DNA of 8,375 nucleotides, taken from Bifidobacterium sp. (GTDB lineage Bacteria > Actinomycetota > Actinomycetes > Actinomycetales > Bifidobacteriaceae). Where the stretch lies: the NCBI GenBank assembly GCA_022739095.1, contig JAIJEI010000082.1, positions 1 through 8,375 on the forward strand, given 5' to 3'. Every line of letters starts with the position of its first letter. Positions within the stretch are counted from its first letter, which is position 1. This document shows positions 6,837 through 8,375 of this stretch, in pieces. The notes beneath the pieces were generated by a model. It saw nothing but the letters and a program-made list of their open reading frames with translations. It did not search any database and was not told where the DNA came from. A program made the translations under genes and the position numbers.

Positions 6837-6864
6837 TTTACGAGTATTTCAAATCGTGTATCCT
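6837..6864 (+). promoter_or_regulatory. Candidate promoter for the DUF4193-dut pair
   Basis: TTTACG (6837-6842) and TATCCT (6859-6864) are spaced by 16 bp, resembling -35 and -10 boxes. The implied leader of ~60 nt contains a TATATATAT run (6891-6899) and a ribosome binding site. The AT run itself could instead be part of another promoter, but it has no good -35 partner. Confidence 0.3.
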
Positions 6865-6933
6865 ATGGGCGAGTATGGCGCTGACCGTGCTATATATATC
6901 GACTTACGAACCAAAGACGACGAAAGGACCATG

Positions 6934-7227
6934 ATGGCTCAGGATTATGATTCCCCCCGCAATAAGGATGAGGACGAGGAATCGCTGCAGGCGCTGGGGA
7001 AGTCCTCGCAGAACGCCTCGAGCGACATCGACGACGATGAGAACGCCATCGCCGAAGACTACGAACTGCCGGGCGCCGATTTGAGCAACGAGGATTCCTC
7101 GGTGACCGTCATCCCCATGCAGGGTGACGAGTTCATCTGCTCGCAGTGCTTCCTGGTCAAGCATCGCAGCCAGCTCGCCTACACGGACGAGGATGGCCAG
7201 CCGGTGTGTGAGGAGTGCGCCGCCTGA
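6934..7227 (+). CDS. DUF4193 family protein, small acidic protein with a two-CxxC zinc-binding motif
   Basis: 97 residues. There are two adjacent ATGs (6931, 6934). The second is chosen because AAAGGA (6923-6928) is then 5 bases away and the protein begins MAQDYDSPR, matching the family's MA.DYD.PR opening. The N-terminal ~50 residues are highly acidic and likely disordered; the family signature ELPGADLSNEDSSVTVIP (~44-61) follows. The C-terminus has two CxxC pairs, C69/C72 (FICSQCFLVKHRS) and C92/C95 (VCEECAA), which would hold one zinc ion. The family is essentially actinobacterial and, to my knowledge, has no established function. The gene's stop overlaps the dut start by one base, so the two are almost certainly co-transcribed and translationally coupled. 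A role in nucleic-acid or nucleotide metabolism is only a context guess. Confidence 0.88.
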   Translation: MAQDYDSPRNKDEDEESLQALGKSSQNASSDIDDDENAIAEDYELPGADLSNEDSSVTVIPMQGDEFICSQCFLVKHRSQLAYTDEDGQPVCEECAA

Positions 7228-7703
7228 TGGCGTTCGACGAGACCTACAACGAGCCCGAATCCACCGAGGTCCTGGTCAAGAGCCTCGACCCCGAACATCC
7301 GGCCCAGCTGCACTATGCCCACGCGGGCGATGCCGGTGCCGACCTCATCACCACCGTCGATGTGACGCTGAAGCCTTTTGAACGGGTACTGGTGCCCACC
7401 GGCGTGGCCATCGCCCTACCTGCGGGCTACGTGGCGTTGGTGCATCCGCGTTCCGGGCTGGCCGCCAAGCGGGGCGTCACCGTGCTCAACGCGCCTGGCA
7501 CCGTTGATGCCGGCTACCGTGGCGAGATCAAGGTGCCGCTGATCAACCTCGATCCGGAACGCACCGCCGTCTTCCATCCGGGCGATCGCATCGCTCAATT
7601 GGTGATTCAGCGGTATGTTGAGGCCCGGTTCATCCCGGCTGAAACCCTGCCCGGATCCGATCGCGCCGAACGTGGGTTCGGTTCGACGGGAGTGGCGTCC
7701 TGA
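7227..7703 (+). CDS. dut: Deoxyuridine 5'-triphosphate nucleotidohydrolase (dUTPase)
   Basis: 158 residues, the normal size for a homotrimeric dUTPase, which converts dUTP to dUMP and diphosphate, keeping uracil out of DNA and supplying dUMP for dTMP synthesis. All five motifs are present: motif 1 AGDAGADL (33-40), motif 2 HPRSGLAAKRG (73-83), motif 3 GTVDAGYRGEIKVPLIN (91-107) with catalytic D94, motif 4 GDRIAQLVI (119-127), and motif 5 RAERGFGSTG (146-155), which orders over the nucleotide of a neighbouring subunit. The start ATG shares its A with the upstream TGA (TGATG), and GAGGAG (7210-7215) lies 11 bases before it; a GTG at 7215 overlaps that site and is less likely. The enzyme is cytoplasmic and sits in an operon with the DUF4193 gene. 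Confidence 0.95.
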   Translation: MAFDETYNEPESTEVLVKSLDPEHPAQLHYAHAGDAGADLITTVDVTLKPFERVLVPTGVAIALPAGYVALVHPRSGLAAKRGVTVLNAPGTVDAGYRGEIKVPLINLDPERTAVFHPGDRIAQLVIQRYVEARFIPAETLPGSDRAERGFGSTGVAS

Positions 7704-7780
7704 CCGGATTGGGCCGGTTGAATGACCAAGGTGATGACGGCAACGACGGTTGCGGAACCAATGATGGCGAACAGGTGCAT
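7607..7780 (-). CDS. Possible small single-pass membrane protein, antisense to the dut 3' end
   Basis: A 57-codon frame begins with the ATG read from 7780, with GGAG eight bases upstream. Its first ~21 residues, MHLFAIIGSATVVAVITLVIQ, would make a plausible transmembrane helix, and this part lies mostly in the otherwise empty dut-rel gap. The remaining residues are Pro/Arg/Ser-rich and overlap the dut coding region on the opposite strand. No family is recognised. Chance hydrophobicity opposite GC-rich coding DNA is the main alternative, so it is listed only as a candidate. Confidence 0.15.
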   Translation of the reverse strand: MHLFAIIGSATVVAVITLVIQPAQSGQDATPVEPNPRSARSDPGRVSAGMNRASTYR

Positions 7781-7808
7781 GCACAAGGCTCCGGTTCGCG
7801 GTTACAAT
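7780..7808 (+). promoter_or_regulatory. Candidate rel promoter
   Basis: TGCACA (7780-7785, four of six matches to TTGACA) and TACAAT (7803-7808, five of six to TATAAT) are separated by exactly 17 bp. Transcription would start near 7815, giving either a leaderless message from ATG 7816 or a 20-nt leader before ATG 7837. Confidence 0.5.
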
Positions 7809-7836
7809 GAACTTCATGACGAGGGAGGTGACTGGC

Positions 7837-8375
7837 ATGGCAGAGATTGATGGCGAGCAGTACGCCGCCCGTAAGTTGGGTTGTGAGATCAGTGCCGATC
7901 CGCTCAATCCGCTGGAACCAATCAAGAAAGTGTGCAAGTCCCACCATCCCGGTGAGGATTTGTCCATCCTCGACCGCGCGTACCGGCGCGCCGTCATCCA
8001 GCATTGCACGCAACGGCGCAAGTCGGGCGAACCATACATCATCCATCCGTTGGCCGTTTCCCAGATTCTCGCGGATCTGGGCATGGGACCGATTGTGGTG
8101 GCGGCCGGTCTGCTGCATGACACGGTGGAGGACACCGACTACACGTTGGATCAATGCCGCGCCGAGTTCGGCGACACCGTGGCCGGTCTGGTCGATGGCG
8201 TCACCAAGCTCAGCCAGCTTGAAGTGGGCGACTCCGCCCAGGCCGAAACGATTCGCAAGCTGGTGGTGGCCATGAGCCGTGATGTGCGCACCCTGGTGGT
8301 CAAGCTGGCCGACCGTGTGCACAACGCCCGCACCTGGCGCTATGTGAAGACCACGTCGGCGCAGAGGAAGGCGCG
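7837..8375 (+). CDS. rel: RelA/SpoT-family (p)ppGpp synthetase/hydrolase, N-terminal part (3' end outside window)
   Basis: The frame runs to the window edge, giving 179 residues of a long Rel (RSH) protein, the stringent-response enzyme that makes and degrades (p)ppGpp. Only the N-terminal HD hydrolase domain is visible. Its residues appear intact: H70 in PYIIHPLAV, H94-D95 and E98-D99 in LLHDTVED, and D159, H162-N163 in LADRVHNART. Together with GVTKLSQLEVGDSAQAETIRKLVVAM this is the hydrolase-competent, bifunctional type rather than a RelA with a dead HD site. The start at ATG 7837 has a good Shine-Dalgarno (GGGAGG, 7823-7828, eight bases away). An in-frame ATG at 7816 lies 7 bases after a TACAAT box and could serve as a leaderless start adding seven residues. 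It follows dut by ~130 bp and has its own promoter candidate. Confidence 0.9.
   Translation, partial: MAEIDGEQYAARKLGCEISADPLNPLEPIKKVCKSHHPGEDLSILDRAYRRAVIQHCTQRRKSGEPYIIHPLAVSQILADLGMGPIVVAAGLLHDTVEDTDYTLDQCRAEFGDTVAGLVDGVTKLSQLEVGDSAQAETIRKLVVAMSRDVRTLVVKLADRVHNARTWRYVKTTSAQRKA

Noticed and set aside
6831..6842. Possible LexA/SOS-type box (CGAAC followed by TTTACGAG) upstream of the DUF4193-dut pair.
   Set aside because: Only one half-site is present; the expected GTTC/GTTYG partner at 4-bp spacing is missing.
7738..7754. GCAAC-GACG-GTTGC hairpin downstream of dut as a terminator.
   Set aside because: The stem is only 5 bp and is not followed by a T-run.
7416..8135. Long minus-strand frames across dut and the start of rel (also 7630-8322).
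   Set aside because: They run antisense to two genes with intact catalytic motifs and have no family resemblance; they are treated as coding shadows.

Overview
The window reads as ordinary chromosome of a high-GC Gram-positive bacterium, most likely a Bifidobacterium. The evidence is a GC-rich coding style, an actinobacterial-type ParC, the actinobacteria-restricted proteins SepH and DUF4193, a dut gene coupled to the DUF4193 gene, and a likely leaderless mRNA. The species assignment is an inference from protein character; no database search was possible.

Left to right: (1) the C-terminal end of a large Lhr-type helicase on the plus strand (1-423), cut by the window edge. (2) Convergent to it, a minus-strand OmpR/PhoB-like response regulator (434-1222) whose receiver domain is atypical. 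(3) About 220 bp of non-coding DNA (1223-1445) carrying several hairpins and a degenerate direct repeat. (4) parC, topoisomerase IV subunit A, on the minus strand (1446-4175). (5) A 230-bp divergent intergenic region (4176-4405) with two separate palindromic structures. (6) A plus-strand alkaline-phosphatase-superfamily phosphodiesterase (4406-5674), probably translated from a leaderless mRNA. (7) Convergent minus-strand sepH (5684-6775). (8) A divergent 158-bp promoter region, then a plus-strand DUF4193 gene overlapping dut by one base (6934-7703). (9) The 5' end of a RelA/SpoT-family (p)ppGpp synthetase/hydrolase gene (from 7837, or possibly 7816), running off the right edge.

The gene content is housekeeping: chromosome topology (parC), cell division (sepH), nucleotide-pool hygiene (dut), stringent response (rel) and DNA repair (lhr). 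No mobile element genes, CRISPR arrays, tRNA or rRNA were seen. I found no clear new multi-gene system. The signals most worth a second look are non-coding: the nested palindromes between parC and the phosphatase gene, and the hairpin-rich block between parC and the response regulator. The response regulator's degenerate phosphorylation pocket is the most unusual protein feature.
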